A DNA stretch of 64,000 bases from JBBRGK01 sp036741355 (lineage in GTDB: Bacteria; Chloroflexota; Dehalococcoidia; CAUJGQ01). Position numbers and translations under genes: made by a program. Positions 15,860 through 24,503 of the stretch are shown piece by piece (position 1 is the stretch's first letter; every line of letters begins with the position of its first letter). The DNA lies in assembly GCA_036741355.1 (NCBI GenBank), contig DAINSK010000004.1, forward strand, positions 1-64,000. Reading direction: 5' to 3'. The notes under the pieces were generated by a model. It did no database searches. It saw only the letters and a program-made list of their open reading frames with translations, and was not told the DNA's origin.

Positions 15860-16614
15860 CCGCGGTCGCCATCACCTATCTGCCGGAAGAGCTCATGGCC
15901 GTCGCGATTGCGCGCGAGGTGCGTGACGGCGAGGCCGTAGCCACCGGCGCCAATTCGCCCATTCCCGCCTCGGGCTGCCTGCTCGCGACGCGCCTCCACG
16001 CGCCGTCCGCGCGCGTCATCATCCTCGGCAGTGAGGCATACTATCCGTTCACCTCCGGCAAGGAGTTCTTCGACTTCGCCCAGCGCGGCCAACTCGACTT
16101 GTTCTTCTTGGGGGGCATCCAGATCGACGCCTGCGCCAACATCAACCTGCATGTGCTCGGCTCGTACGCGCGGCCGGCGCGTCGCTTTCCCGGCGCGTTC
16201 GGCTCGGGTGTCCTGTATTACGTAGCCCGGCGGGTGATCTTGTTCCGCAATGAGCACTCTCGTCGCGTTTTCGTACCGCATGTGGACTTCATCACCGCGC
16301 CGGGCTCCACACCGGAGATGCCGCAACGGCCGGGTGGCCCCAGCAAGGTCGTGACGCCGCTTGCTGTCCTTGCATTCAACCGTGATCACGGACGCCTGGA
16401 GTTGGAGTCGATCACTCCAGGCGTGAGCCTTGACGATGTCCAATCCTGCACGGGCTTCGACCTGCACGCGCCGGCCCAGGTTCCGGCCACGCCCACTCCT
16501 ACTGCGCAGGAACTGGACCTGCTGCGTGGCCCCGTTCGGGAGGAGCTTCGCAGCGTGTACCCTCACTTCGTGCGGAAGAACGAGGACGCGGCGCGTACTA
16601 TTCAGCCGCGCTGA
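15856..16614 (+). CDS. CoA-transferase subunit B
   Basis: This 252-residue protein matches the beta-subunit fold of glutaconate-type CoA-transferases. It has 'VATGANSPIPASGCLLATRL' near the N-terminus, 'FFLGGIQIDACANINLHVLG' at about residue 90 and 'GSGVLYYVARRVILFRNEHSRRVFVPHVDFITAPG'-like core text further on, given here in shortened pieces. The ATG overlaps the alpha stop, so the pair is translated together. Such enzymes move CoA between carboxylic acids; the steroid-ring enzyme IpdAB is one known relative. No nearby catabolic cluster identifies the substrate. Confidence 0.78.
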   Translation: MTAVAITYLPEELMAVAIAREVRDGEAVATGANSPIPASGCLLATRLHAPSARVIILGSEAYYPFTSGKEFFDFAQRGQLDLFFLGGIQIDACANINLHVLGSYARPARRFPGAFGSGVLYYVARRVILFRNEHSRRVFVPHVDFITAPGSTPEMPQRPGGPSKVVTPLAVLAFNRDHGRLELESITPGVSLDDVQSCTGFDLHAPAQVPATPTPTAQELDLLRGPVREELRSVYPHFVRKNEDAARTIQPR

Positions 16615-16698
16615 GGCCGCCGACCCGAGCCAGATGCAGCACACCATTCGGCCATGGTGTTCCCATCCGCCTGGGCCCCTACGTACGCTCCAGCTATT

Positions 16699-16883
16699 TA
16701 CGAAGTCGGCAATTTCACGCCCCGCCCAATCCGGCGAGTGGTTGACTACATCGGCGATGCGCAGCGACAGCAACTCTTCACGGGAGTAATCGAGTAAGTC
16801 GCACGCCGCAGGGTTCGCGACGTACCTCGTATCGCCGTCGGCCACAAGCAACGCGGTGAACGACAATACCGTGCCCAGTCGGT
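16699..16883 (-). pseudogene. PAS-domain gene fragment
   Basis: On the minus strand residues such as 'FTALLVADGDTRYVANPAAC', 'LLDYSREELLSLRI' and 'ADVVNHSPDW' form the first two thirds of a PAS sensor domain. There is no start codon with a ribosome site and no kinase or output domain. The frame runs on antisense into the CoA-transferase gene. It begins immediately after the stop of the siroheme-decarboxylase-like gene and is most likely a leftover of a deleted sensor gene. Confidence 0.5.
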
Positions 16884-18014
16884 CTACTCGCGCATCGTCT
16901 CGGGATCGATGCCGCGTTGCCGGCACCAGGCCTCGTATTCCAGCGGCGAGATCTCGGAAGGCTTGATCTCGCTGCGTCCGCCCCAGAAGACGTTCGTGTA
17001 GCTCACCGAAATGCCGGCTTCGACAAGGTGTTGGTCGATCGCCGCCTTGTGCGCGAGCAACAGTTCCTTTTCCATGCCGTGCGCGACGCCCATGACGTTG
17101 ACGTTGCGAAACTCGGGACCGCCCTCCCTCCAGTACGCGTGTGTCATGATGTGATGCCTGCCGACCTCGCGCCCGGCATCGATCTCACGCCCGGGCGACA
17201 CCGCCCAGTGGAAGAGCGCATTGTAGCGCGTGACCCTCTGACCATCGGCGAGCGGCTTGACGTGCTCGAGGAAGGTCGAGAAGCGGCCGATTACTTTGCG
17301 ATCGTTTAACGTTTTGGCGACGTCGCCAAACGTCTCGATCGGTACGCCGGCCTCCTCCGCGCGCGGCTCCCAGAGATCGCGCCGAATCTCCTCGACCTCA
17401 AACTCGCGCTTTACTGCCGTGAGCACGCGCCATTGCAGTTCGCTCAATTCGACGATTTCCGTATCCAGCACGTCGGCGGGCTCGTCAGACCGGCTCCCCG
17501 GCTCCATTCCCCGGCGCCGCGTGTGCCCGACGCCGAGCGCGAACAGCCGTTTCGCCGGCATCAGCCGGAACGGTTCGGCCCCCACCTGGCGGGCCAGGAA
17601 TGAGGCGTGTTTATCGATCGAAAAACCCTGGGGCACCTTGAGCGTCGTCCAGAGCCGGTAATTCGAGCCGGGGGTTGCGGCGTCGGTCGTACGGATCACC
17701 ACGTGGCCCGAGAACGGATCGTCCCTGAACATGTAGTCAAAAGCGTCGTTCAGCTTCGCCTGCGGCACCTGCCAGGCGGCCAGAGCACCGCGCGCCAGGT
17801 TGGTGGACATCAGCGTCTGTCGCACACGACGGATCGTCCCCATCTCCAACATCGCCCGCACGCGCTCGATCACAGTTTCCACCGGCACGCCGCAGAGGCG
17901 GGCGATTTCGCCGAACGGATCCGCCTGGAAGCCCTGCAGCCGGTCCTCTGAGACGGCCAGGATGCTGACGTTGACCGGATCGTCGATCTGAAACGGGATG
18001 CTGGTGGTGCTCAT
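16884..18014 (-). CDS. Double-domain Lrp/AsnC-type protein, siroheme decarboxylase-like (AhbA/AhbB)
   Basis: The 376-residue protein has two tandem AsnC-like units. Unit one (about 1-170) has an HTH around 'DPFGEIARLCGVPVETVIERV' and 'GTIRRVRQTL', then a ligand domain ending in 'FRLMPAKRLFALGVGH'. Unit two has 'VEEIRRDLWEPRAEEAGV', 'GRFSTFLEH', 'YNALFHWAV' and 'VNVMGVAHGMEKE'. This layout matches AhbA/AhbB and NirDL/NirGH. These siroheme decarboxylases make didecarboxysiroheme in the alternative haem and haem d1 pathways and are not DNA-binding regulators. Start ATG 18014 has GGAGA upstream. No other haem gene lies in the window, so the pathway is not settled. Confidence 0.7.
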   Translation of the reverse strand: MSTTSIPFQIDDPVNVSILAVSEDRLQGFQADPFGEIARLCGVPVETVIERVRAMLEMGTIRRVRQTLMSTNLARGALAAWQVPQAKLNDAFDYMFRDDPFSGHVVIRTTDAATPGSNYRLWTTLKVPQGFSIDKHASFLARQVGAEPFRLMPAKRLFALGVGHTRRRGMEPGSRSDEPADVLDTEIVELSELQWRVLTAVKREFEVEEIRRDLWEPRAEEAGVPIETFGDVAKTLNDRKVIGRFSTFLEHVKPLADGQRVTRYNALFHWAVSPGREIDAGREVGRHHIMTHAYWREGGPEFRNVNVMGVAHGMEKELLLAHKAAIDQHLVEAGISVSYTNVFWGGRSEIKPSEISPLEYEAWCRQRGIDPETMRE

Positions 18015-18264
18015 CGGCTGACGTCTCCATGTTCCGGCCGCGGTCGCGTCTGAGCGGGATCCGCGTTCTTGCTTTGAGCCTAGCAAGTGCGGAGCCATTG
18101 CGGCAAAGGCTGTCAGCTTTGGTAAGCTTCGCGGCGGCCTCAGTGCGGCGGCGGACGGGGATGCATCCGTGATAGTGCTCATGCACGTAGTACCTTACGG
18201 GCGGCGGCCGCCGGGGCGTATCAGGATGGGCGGTGGAGGCACAGGCGGCCGCTGCCAGACCGCC

Positions 18265-19047
18265 TCACAGATCCGTGAAGCGGGGCTCGCGGCCTTCCAC
18301 GAAGGCGTCGATCGCCTCGCGCGGGTTGGGCGAGACAAACGCCCGGCCAAAAATATCGATACCGCGTTCGATCGCGTGGTCGTAGGCGGCGCCGTACCAG
18401 TCTCGCACCAACTCTTTCTGCAGCCGGAGCGCCGGCCCGCTGTATCCGGCAATGCGCGCGGCCAGCTCCCTTGTCGCATCATGCAGGGCCGCATCCGGCA
18501 CAACCCGGGTGACGAACCCGATCCGTTCCGCTTCCTTTGCATCGACGACGTCTCCGGTCAGCACGAGGTCCGCGGCGCGCCCCAGCCCCACCAGCGGCAC
18601 CAGCAGCGCCGCCTCGATCACCGACGGCATTCCGACATGAATCTCAGGCATGCCGAACCGCGCCGTCTCGGCCGCAATCCGTATGTCGCACGCCGCCACC
18701 AACTCCATCGCGCCGCCGTAGCAATGACTGTGGATCGACGCGATCACGACCTGCGGCAGGCGGCGGACGGTGGCCATCAGTTCGTGCAGCCGAGCAATAA
18801 AGTCGCCGGCGTTATCGGCGTCGAGGAGCCGCATCTCCTGAACGTCGGCGCCGGCGCTGAATGCCCGGCCATTGCCGGCAAGCACGATCACGGAAATCTG
18901 GAGATCGTCCGCGAATCTTGCCAGCGCTGCCGTTGCACCGGCTACAAGTGCTGAGCTCAACGCATTCAGCTTGGCCGGACGATTCAACCGTACGTAGGCA
19001 ACACGGCCCTCGCGGGCGACGGTCACCAGTGGCTCTGCCACGCCGGT
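18265..19047 (-). CDS. Enoyl-CoA hydratase/isomerase
   Basis: This crotonase-fold enzyme of about 260 residues has 'RLNRPAKLNALSSAL', the oxyanion-hole segment 'GRAFSAGADVQEM', the second one 'HCYGGAMELVAACDIRIA' and 'ARFGMPEIHVGMPS'. The last holds the Glu expected for hydratases ('PEIHVG'). It probably hydrates a 2-enoyl-CoA in fatty- or amino-acid breakdown. GTG 19047 has GGTGA upstream; GTG 19083 in frame is an alternative start. The roughly 250 bases before the next gene to the left (18015-18264) hold no feature I can name. Confidence 0.82.
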   Translation of the reverse strand, partial: TGVAEPLVTVAREGRVAYVRLNRPAKLNALSSALVAGATAALARFADDLQISVIVLAGNGRAFSAGADVQEMRLLDADNAGDFIARLHELMATVRRLPQVVIASIHSHCYGGAMELVAACDIRIAAETARFGMPEIHVGMPSVIEAALLVPLVGLGRAADLVLTGDVVDAKEAERIGFVTRVVPDAALHDATRELAARIAGYSGPALRLQKELVRDWYGAAYDHAIERGIDIFGRAFVSPNPREAIDAFVEGREPRFTDL

Positions 19048-19218
19048 CACAGCGGCTTCACCAGGTCGGGCCCGGCGGGCCACAACCAGCCGGCGCGCGT
19101 TCGGCTAACACCCATCAACATCGCTTTTGACGTTCCAGGGAGACGCAAATGCTTCCTCCTCAGGACGATCGGACTTTGTCCGGCTGTGCCCTACGCTTAC
19201 TCCGGTCCGGGTCACACG

Positions 19219-19851
19219 TCACCCGCCGGCCGACAGGACGGTCGCGAGCTCACGATCGGTGAAGGTAACACGCGGGTAGTCCCACCACGCGTACATGATG
19301 CTCTCCGCCGACCGAGCCGGCTCTACGTCATTGGTGTGAGGCAGGCCGAGGGTATGTCCGAGCTCGTGCGCGAGCGCCCCTGTCTGGGCGCGGCGGCTGT
19401 TCCACGGCAGGTTAGCATCGTAGCCAGGGAAGTGGTCATCTGCGAACATCGTCAGGCTCGTGCTGGACTGCACCACCAGGTAATCGCCGCTGGCACCGAT
19501 CACGTTGCCTGCGGCCTGGTATGGCCCTTCTCCCCACAATCCGTAGCAAACGTACGTCCTGCCGTCGCGCCCGATGTCCCATAGGCGACTAAGCTCGCGC
19601 AGCACCTGGTCCTGCGTGTCCTGGAAATAGTCGCGGGCGCGGAGCACGCCAATATATTCGACAATTGGAAGCGCCTGGAAGATGTCTCGGTCGGCCCGAG
19701 CGCGGTACCAGCGCATCACGTCGCCCAGTGCCCGCCACAGCCCCTCGACGTACTCCCGTCGAAAGGCAGCGGACTGGTCACTTGGGATGAATAAGACCGG
19801 TTGCAGCGTTCGGAGGCTGCCAGCGAGTGGGCGCATGGTCGGGCTGGTCAA
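19219..19851 (-). CDS. Metzincin-type zinc protease
   Basis: The 210-residue protein contains 'HELGHTLGLPH', the complete HExxHxxGxxH zinc signature of metzincins, followed 15 residues later by 'SIMYAWWDYP', a Met-turn candidate. The upstream part, with 'YVCYGLWGEGPY', is not familiar. No signal peptide is visible, although most relatives are secreted, so the N-terminus may have been lost when the gene came to overlap its neighbour. It begins at TTG 19851 within the stop of the kinase gene (TTGA overlap); ATG 19836 is an alternative. The substrate is unknown. Confidence 0.65.
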   Translation of the reverse strand: MTSPTMRPLAGSLRTLQPVLFIPSDQSAAFRREYVEGLWRALGDVMRWYRARADRDIFQALPIVEYIGVLRARDYFQDTQDQVLRELSRLWDIGRDGRTYVCYGLWGEGPYQAAGNVIGASGDYLVVQSSTSLTMFADDHFPGYDANLPWNSRRAQTGALAHELGHTLGLPHTNDVEPARSAESIMYAWWDYPRVTFTDRELATVLSAGG

Positions 19852-20927
19852 CGCTCGCCGCGCAGGGCCGCGTCGCTGGATTCGTTCGCCGCCTCGAGTC
19901 CGAGCTCGATCAGTTCTGGGACGCGGTAGCCCATATCGTCGAATCCTTCGCCGCGCGTCTCGCCGGCGAGGTAGCGGGCGCGGATACCTTCGATGATGAT
20001 CCCGAGCTTATAGTGAGCCAGCGCCAGGTAGAATTGCACGTTTCGGATTGGCCGGCCGCTGCGCCGTTCGTATTCGTATGCAAGCTCGTCGCGTGTCATG
20101 AATCCTTCGGCCATGGTCGCAACGTTTTTTTCCATCGCGAGCTGACGCAGCTTCGAGTCACCAGCCTGAATCCAGTACGTGAGCGCGTAACCGAGGTCGG
20201 TCAGCGGATCGCCGATCGTCGCCATCTCCCAATCGAGGATGGCCAGGATGCGACTCGCGTCTCCGGTCGCAAAGATCATGTTCTCCAACCGGTAGTCGCC
20301 GTGCACGATCGTGGGCGCGGGAGATTCGGGCAACGAGAGCGCCAACCTGCGACGAAGCTCTTCGAGTTCGGGCAGGTCGCGCGTCTTGGAGCGGTCCCAT
20401 TGGTCACCCCAGCGTCTTACCTGCCGCTCGACAAAGCCATGTGGCCGGCCGAAGCTGTCCAGGCCCACCGCCTGGTAATTGATCGCATGGAGGCGGACCA
20501 GTGCGTCGATGAACTCCTCACTCATCCGTCTCCGCTCTGCCGGGGTGGTCGCCAGGCCGACCGGCAGCTCTTCGCGAACGATCTGGCCGTGTACCGCCTC
20601 CATGATGTAGAAAGGAGCGCCAATAACCGATGCATCTTCGCAAAGCAGCATCGTCTTAGGAACCGGTACGTCGGTCTCGACCAGCGCCGAGATGACGCGA
20701 AACTCGCGCGCCATGTCGTGCGCCGTAGGAAGAACGTGGCCGAGCGGCGGCCGGCGCAGCACCCATTCGCCCTGCTGCGATCGAATGAAATAGGTGAGGT
20801 TGGACCTGCCGCCGCTGATCAGCTCGGCCTGCAGCGGCCCCGCTGCGGCAGGAAGACGCGGCGGCAGGTAATCCTCCAACGCCGCCAGGTCAACGCCATC
20901 CGGGGCGGGTTGTGATGTGACCATCAT
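19848..20927 (-). CDS. APH/choline kinase-family phosphotransferase
   Basis: This 359-residue protein of the aminoglycoside phosphotransferase superfamily resembles the ACAD10/11 N-terminal kinase domain. It has 'GGRSNLTYFI' for the nucleotide loop, 'VLRRPPLG', the catalytic loop 'VHGDYRLENMIF' (about residue 215) and the metal motif 'LDWEMATIGDPLTDLGY'. In ACAD10/11 proteins this domain phosphorylates 4-hydroxyacyl-CoAs for beta-oxidation. That fits the enoyl-CoA hydratase nearby, but antibiotic or other substrates remain possible. Start is ATG 20927 or the adjacent ATG 20924. Confidence 0.78.
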   Translation of the reverse strand: MMVTSQPAPDGVDLAALEDYLPPRLPAAAGPLQAELISGGRSNLTYFIRSQQGEWVLRRPPLGHVLPTAHDMAREFRVISALVETDVPVPKTMLLCEDASVIGAPFYIMEAVHGQIVREELPVGLATTPAERRRMSEEFIDALVRLHAINYQAVGLDSFGRPHGFVERQVRRWGDQWDRSKTRDLPELEELRRRLALSLPESPAPTIVHGDYRLENMIFATGDASRILAILDWEMATIGDPLTDLGYALTYWIQAGDSKLRQLAMEKNVATMAEGFMTRDELAYEYERRSGRPIRNVQFYLALAHYKLGIIIEGIRARYLAGETRGEGFDDMGYRVPELIELGLEAANESSDAALRGER

Positions 20928-21036
20928 CTGCTCCCTTTCCGGCGTCCGGCCCCCTTCCCCCGTTCCGGCCGGCCCCCTAACCCCCTTCCCTGGGGGGAAG
21001 GCGTGATCTATTAATCTACCAACATCCGCCCAGGCT

Positions 21037-21068
21037 CCCTCTTTCCCCTAGTATTGGGGGAAAGAGGG
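21037..21068. repeat. Intergenic palindrome, CCCTCTTTCCCC type
   Basis: 12-base arms CCCTCTTTCCCC / GGGGAAAGAGGG surround TAGTATTG. It sits among other 'CCCCTTCCC' and 'GGGGAGATAGGGGGCC' fragments that fill 20940-21115. The same family recurs right after the following gene (23360-23390 and 23516-23546). Confidence 0.8.
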
Positions 21069-21116
21069 CTGGGGAGATAGGGGGCCTCCGACGGTCGGGG
21101 AGATAGAGGGCCACGC

Positions 21117-23336
21117 ATGTCTGAACGCCGAACCAACGGTAGTTCCGTTGCAGTCGAAGCGCTGACGCCCGCGAGGGTTGCACGTATCCCGGCGCCGGGC
21201 GGCAACACGCCGGTGCAGGTGAAGTTCTCGCCCGACGGGCGGCTAATCACCTTCCTGTACAGCGAGCAAGGGACGCTGGTCCGGGAGTTGTGGGCGTTCG
21301 ACCCCGAGACCGGCAAACGTGAGCTTCTGCTGATGCCGCCGGGGGAGGGCGTCACCGACGCCAATGTCTCGCACGAAGAGGCGCTGAGGCGAGAGCGGCA
21401 GCGCGAGCGCGGGTTCGGCGTCACGAGCTACGCGTGGTCGCAGAAGGGTGACACGCTGCTGATCCCCGTACGAGGGGCGCTGTACGTGCAGCACGGCGCG
21501 GACGGTCCGCTCCGCAAAGTCGCGGAGGAGAATCCGCCCTGCATCGACCCGCAGTTGAACCGCGAGGGTACGGTGGTTGCGTTCGTGAGGGGCGGAGAGC
21601 TGTACTCGCTGGACCTCACAAAGGAGGCAGCGGAACCACGCCGCCTTACGTCCGACGCGACTCCGCTGCGTGAGAGCGAGCAACTCGTGACGAACGGGCT
21701 GGCCGAGTTCGTTGCGCAGGAGGAGATGGGGCGAAGCCACGGTTTCTGGTGGTCGTCCGACGGCTCGACGATCGCCCTCGAACAGGCAGACAACAGCCCG
21801 GTTACGGCGTACACGATCGTCCACCAGGGCGAAGACACCGTCAATAACGAGACCCATCGCTACCCGTTCGCGGGGGAGGCCAACGCCGCAGTGCGCATTG
21901 GTTGCGTGCCGGCTGAAGGCGGAGACGCAACGTGGTTGCCGCTCGAGGGCGTGACCGGTGGCGACGGCTACCTGGCGCAAGTGGATTGGGCGCCTGACGG
22001 CTCCCTGTTGGTTCAGGTTATTTCCAGGGACCAGAGAACGCTTGAGCTACGGCGCATCGACCCACGTGCGCGTTCTTCGGTCACGTTGATTACTGAAACG
22101 TCGGCCGACTGGATCAACCTGAACGACGACCTGCGTTGCGTCCCATTGAATGAGGACGACGAAGCCGGCACGAACCGCCACGAGATCCTCTGGTCATCGG
22201 AGCAGTCGGGCACCCGTCAACTCTATCTGTGCGACGCGGACGGCCACCTGCTACGGCAACTGACGGCCGGTCCCTGGCCGGTTGACCGCGTGCTGGACGT
22301 CGACGCCAAGCAGCGGGTCGTGTATTTCCTCGGCAGCGAATCGCCGCTGGAATCGCACGTGTATCGGGTTGGACTGGAAGGTGGTGAACCTGAGCGGCTG
22401 ACGGTTGCTCCCGGCATGCACAACGGCGTCTTTTCGCCCGACCACAGCCGCTTTGTCGAGAGCGTCAACTCGTTGGAGTCGCCACCGGTGCTCACGCTGC
22501 GCACCGTCGATGGTGAAGCCGTCACGGAGATATTCCGCGTCGAAGACCCGCAGATCGAGCGGCTGGCCCTATGCCCGCCCGAGTTGGTGACCGTGCCGGC
22601 GCGCGACGGCGAGGTTCTCTACGGCGCCATCTACCGGCCTCCGTCGATGGCGCCGGGAGAGCAATGCCCGGTATTGGTGAGCGCTTACGGCGGACCGCAC
22701 GTGCAGACGGTGACGAACTCATGGGGCATGACCGCCGACCTGCGGGCGCAGTTCCTGGCGCGGGAAGGGTTCATCGTTTTCAAGCTCGACAACCGCGGCA
22801 GTGCACGGCGCGGTCATCGCTTCGAGACGCCCATCTTCCTCCATATGGGCGGTATTGAGGTGCAAGACCAGGTAGACGGTGTCCGCTATCTGTCTAGACT
22901 GCACGAGGCCGACACGTCGCGGGTGGGGATTTACGGCTGGAGCTACGGCGGCTACATGACGCTTCGCTGCCTGGTGAAGGCCCCCGACGTATTCAAGGCC
23001 GGGGTGGCCGGTGCCCCGGTGACAAGCTGGGATGGCTACGATACGTTTTACACCGAACGGTACATGGATACGCCGCGCAACAACGCGGAAGGTTATCGCG
23101 AAAGCGCCGTCATGACTAATGTGCCGGCGTTGCAGGGCCGCGTGCTGTTGCTGCACGGCATGCTCGACGAAAACGTCCATTTTCGCCACACGGCGCGGCT
23201 GATCAACGCGATGAATGAGGCGAACAAGCCGTACGAGCTGGCGATCTTCCCTGGCGAACGGCACGGGCCGCGCAGTGAAGCCCAGCGGGCGGCGCTCGAG
23301 CGACGGCTGGCTGATTTCTTTAACGAGCATGTCTGA
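21117..23336 (+). CDS. S9 family prolyl oligopeptidase / dipeptidyl peptidase IV-like
   Basis: The 739-residue protein has an N-terminal beta-propeller (about 20-450, with repeats such as 'GRLITFLYSEQGTLVREL'). A DPP IV-type 'SNGLAEFVAQEEMGR'-like segment follows, including the Glu pair that binds the substrate amino end. The C-terminal alpha/beta hydrolase has Ser609 in 'GWSYGGYM', Asp684 in 'GMLDENVHF' and His716 in 'GERHGPRSEAQ'. It would remove dipeptides after Pro or Ala. No signal peptide is seen, so it is probably cytoplasmic. It stands alone, flanked on both sides by palindromic repeats. Confidence 0.88.
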   Translation: MSERRTNGSSVAVEALTPARVARIPAPGGNTPVQVKFSPDGRLITFLYSEQGTLVRELWAFDPETGKRELLLMPPGEGVTDANVSHEEALRRERQRERGFGVTSYAWSQKGDTLLIPVRGALYVQHGADGPLRKVAEENPPCIDPQLNREGTVVAFVRGGELYSLDLTKEAAEPRRLTSDATPLRESEQLVTNGLAEFVAQEEMGRSHGFWWSSDGSTIALEQADNSPVTAYTIVHQGEDTVNNETHRYPFAGEANAAVRIGCVPAEGGDATWLPLEGVTGGDGYLAQVDWAPDGSLLVQVISRDQRTLELRRIDPRARSSVTLITETSADWINLNDDLRCVPLNEDDEAGTNRHEILWSSEQSGTRQLYLCDADGHLLRQLTAGPWPVDRVLDVDAKQRVVYFLGSESPLESHVYRVGLEGGEPERLTVAPGMHNGVFSPDHSRFVESVNSLESPPVLTLRTVDGEAVTEIFRVEDPQIERLALCPPELVTVPARDGEVLYGAIYRPPSMAPGEQCPVLVSAYGGPHVQTVTNSWGMTADLRAQFLAREGFIVFKLDNRGSARRGHRFETPIFLHMGGIEVQDQVDGVRYLSRLHEADTSRVGIYGWSYGGYMTLRCLVKAPDVFKAGVAGAPVTSWDGYDTFYTERYMDTPRNNAEGYRESAVMTNVPALQGRVLLLHGMLDENVHFRHTARLINAMNEANKPYELAIFPGERHGPRSEAQRAALERRLADFFNEHV

Positions 23337-23359
23337 ACGGCGACCCCTATCTCTCCCGA

Positions 23360-23390
23360 CCTCTCTTTCCCCGATGCAGGGAAAGAGAGG
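23360..23390. repeat. Intergenic palindrome, CCTCTCTTTCCC type
   Basis: Perfect 12-base arms CCTCTCTTTCCC / GGGAAAGAGAGG with loop CGATGCA start 24 bases after the peptidase stop. It could also act as a terminator stem, although no T-run follows. Confidence 0.8.
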
Positions 23391-23515
23391 AGCTTGGGCG
23401 TGGCGCAATTGCTGGTAACAAGCGTTGATGAATAGCGAGGCACGACACGCATGGCGTGCCAGAAACCGCCAAAGCCGCGAGTAACCTGACCAACGCCGGT
23501 GCACCAGCGCGGGAC

Positions 23516-23546
23516 CGCCCCTGTCCCCGCATCGGGGATAGGGGCG
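23516..23546. repeat. Intergenic palindrome, CGCCCCT type
   Basis: 14 paired bases (one G-T pair) CGCCCCTGTCCCCG / CGGGGATAGGGGCG enclose CAT. It is followed by 'GGGGATAGGGG', as in the other family copies. It lies in a 450-base stretch (23337-23789) whose only other content is the hydratase fragment next to it. Confidence 0.75.
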
Positions 23547-23568
23547 GGGGATAGGGGTAAACGGCCGC

Positions 23569-23673
23569 CTACTGCCCCACGAACCGTGGCGTCCGCTTCT
23601 CGAAGAATGCCGCGCTGCCCTCGCGATAGTCGGCGGTATGGGCGCTGGCGGAGATCGTCTGCGTTTCGTTCTC
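23569..23673 (-). pseudogene. Enoyl-CoA hydratase C-terminal fragment
   Basis: The last 34 codons before TAG 23571-23569 read 'ETQTISASAHTADYREG' then 'SAAFFEKRTPRFVGQ', the very characteristic tail of crotonase-family enzymes. Nothing of the catalytic domain is present upstream; the region before it is the promoter area of the thioredoxin-like gene. A deletion removed the body of the gene. Confidence 0.6.
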
Positions 23674-23789
23674 CATTTGCGTCCGGTCGCGGTGCGCGGA
23701 TGTGACGAGCACCCCATTCCTGGTGTAATACAAGGTGGACGATGGCCGGCTCCAGAGCTGACTCGGACCGGATCTGGAGGACACGCAAA

Positions 23790-24503
23790 ATGGTACAGCA
23801 GCAAAGCCGACAAACCCTGCAGGATGCGGTGTCGGCGGAACGCTTTGCGGCGGCAAAGAGCTTTGGCGAGTACATCGAGAGCATCAAGCAGAACCAGCAC
23901 AAAATTGCCGATAACCTCGCCAAGGCCTCAGTGCCTCCCGATCTGGCCAGGCGGCTGCAGAGTTTGGCAGCACGTCCGGACGGACCGGCCAAAATGCTCG
24001 TTATTGGTGAAGACTGGTGCCCCGACGTCTATCGCGGGATTCCGGTGGCCAAGAAGATCGCCGATGCGGCCGGCTTCGAACTGCGGATCCTCGAGCGCGA
24101 CCAGAACATGGACGCGATACAGCCGTTTCGCAAGGGCGGCGAGTTTGATTCCATCCCGGTGTTCATCTTCTACACGCGTGACCACAGGTACCTCGCGCAC
24201 TGGATCGAAAGGCCGCGCAAGGCGAATGACGAAATGCGGGAGGCGCTGAGTCCGGTCTTTGGGCCTTCAGGAACGCGGCAGCTCAGCGAAAAGCTCGGCC
24301 GCGAGCCCACAGACGAAGAGAAGGCAGCAGCGCGGGCCGAAGCCGCCGAGCGCTACGACGAGTTTCAGGCAGGCAGCCCGTATTGGGCCCGCTGGCGTGA
24401 ATACACCGTCGAAGAGGTCGTCGATTTGTTGGAGGGGGCGATGGGAGACACCGCCAGCGAGCAGCGCGGTCCGCTAATCCCTGCTAATGACCCCGAGCGG
24501 TAG
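23790..24503 (+). CDS. Thioredoxin-fold protein (Thioredoxin_9 type)
   Basis: The 237-residue protein has 'MLVIGEDWCPDVYRGIPVAKKIAD' in shortened view: an 'EDWCPDV' active site near residue 75 with a single Cys rather than CxxC. It also has 'DSIPVFIFY', the cis-proline segment. A C-terminal helical region includes 'REPTDEEKAAARAEAAERYDEF'. This arrangement fits the Thioredoxin_9 family; its reaction is not established. Start ATG 23790 has GGAGG nine bases upstream. Its 3' end overlaps the convergent exonuclease gene by 30 bases. Confidence 0.75.
   Translation: MVQQQSRQTLQDAVSAERFAAAKSFGEYIESIKQNQHKIADNLAKASVPPDLARRLQSLAARPDGPAKMLVIGEDWCPDVYRGIPVAKKIADAAGFELRILERDQNMDAIQPFRKGGEFDSIPVFIFYTRDHRYLAHWIERPRKANDEMREALSPVFGPSGTRQLSEKLGREPTDEEKAAARAEAAERYDEFQAGSPYWARWREYTVEEVVDLLEGAMGDTASEQRGPLIPANDPER

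Noticed and set aside
16884..18014. Plain Lrp/AsnC transcription regulator
   Set aside because: Two tandem units and the ligand-domain wording fit siroheme decarboxylases better than an amino-acid-responsive regulator.
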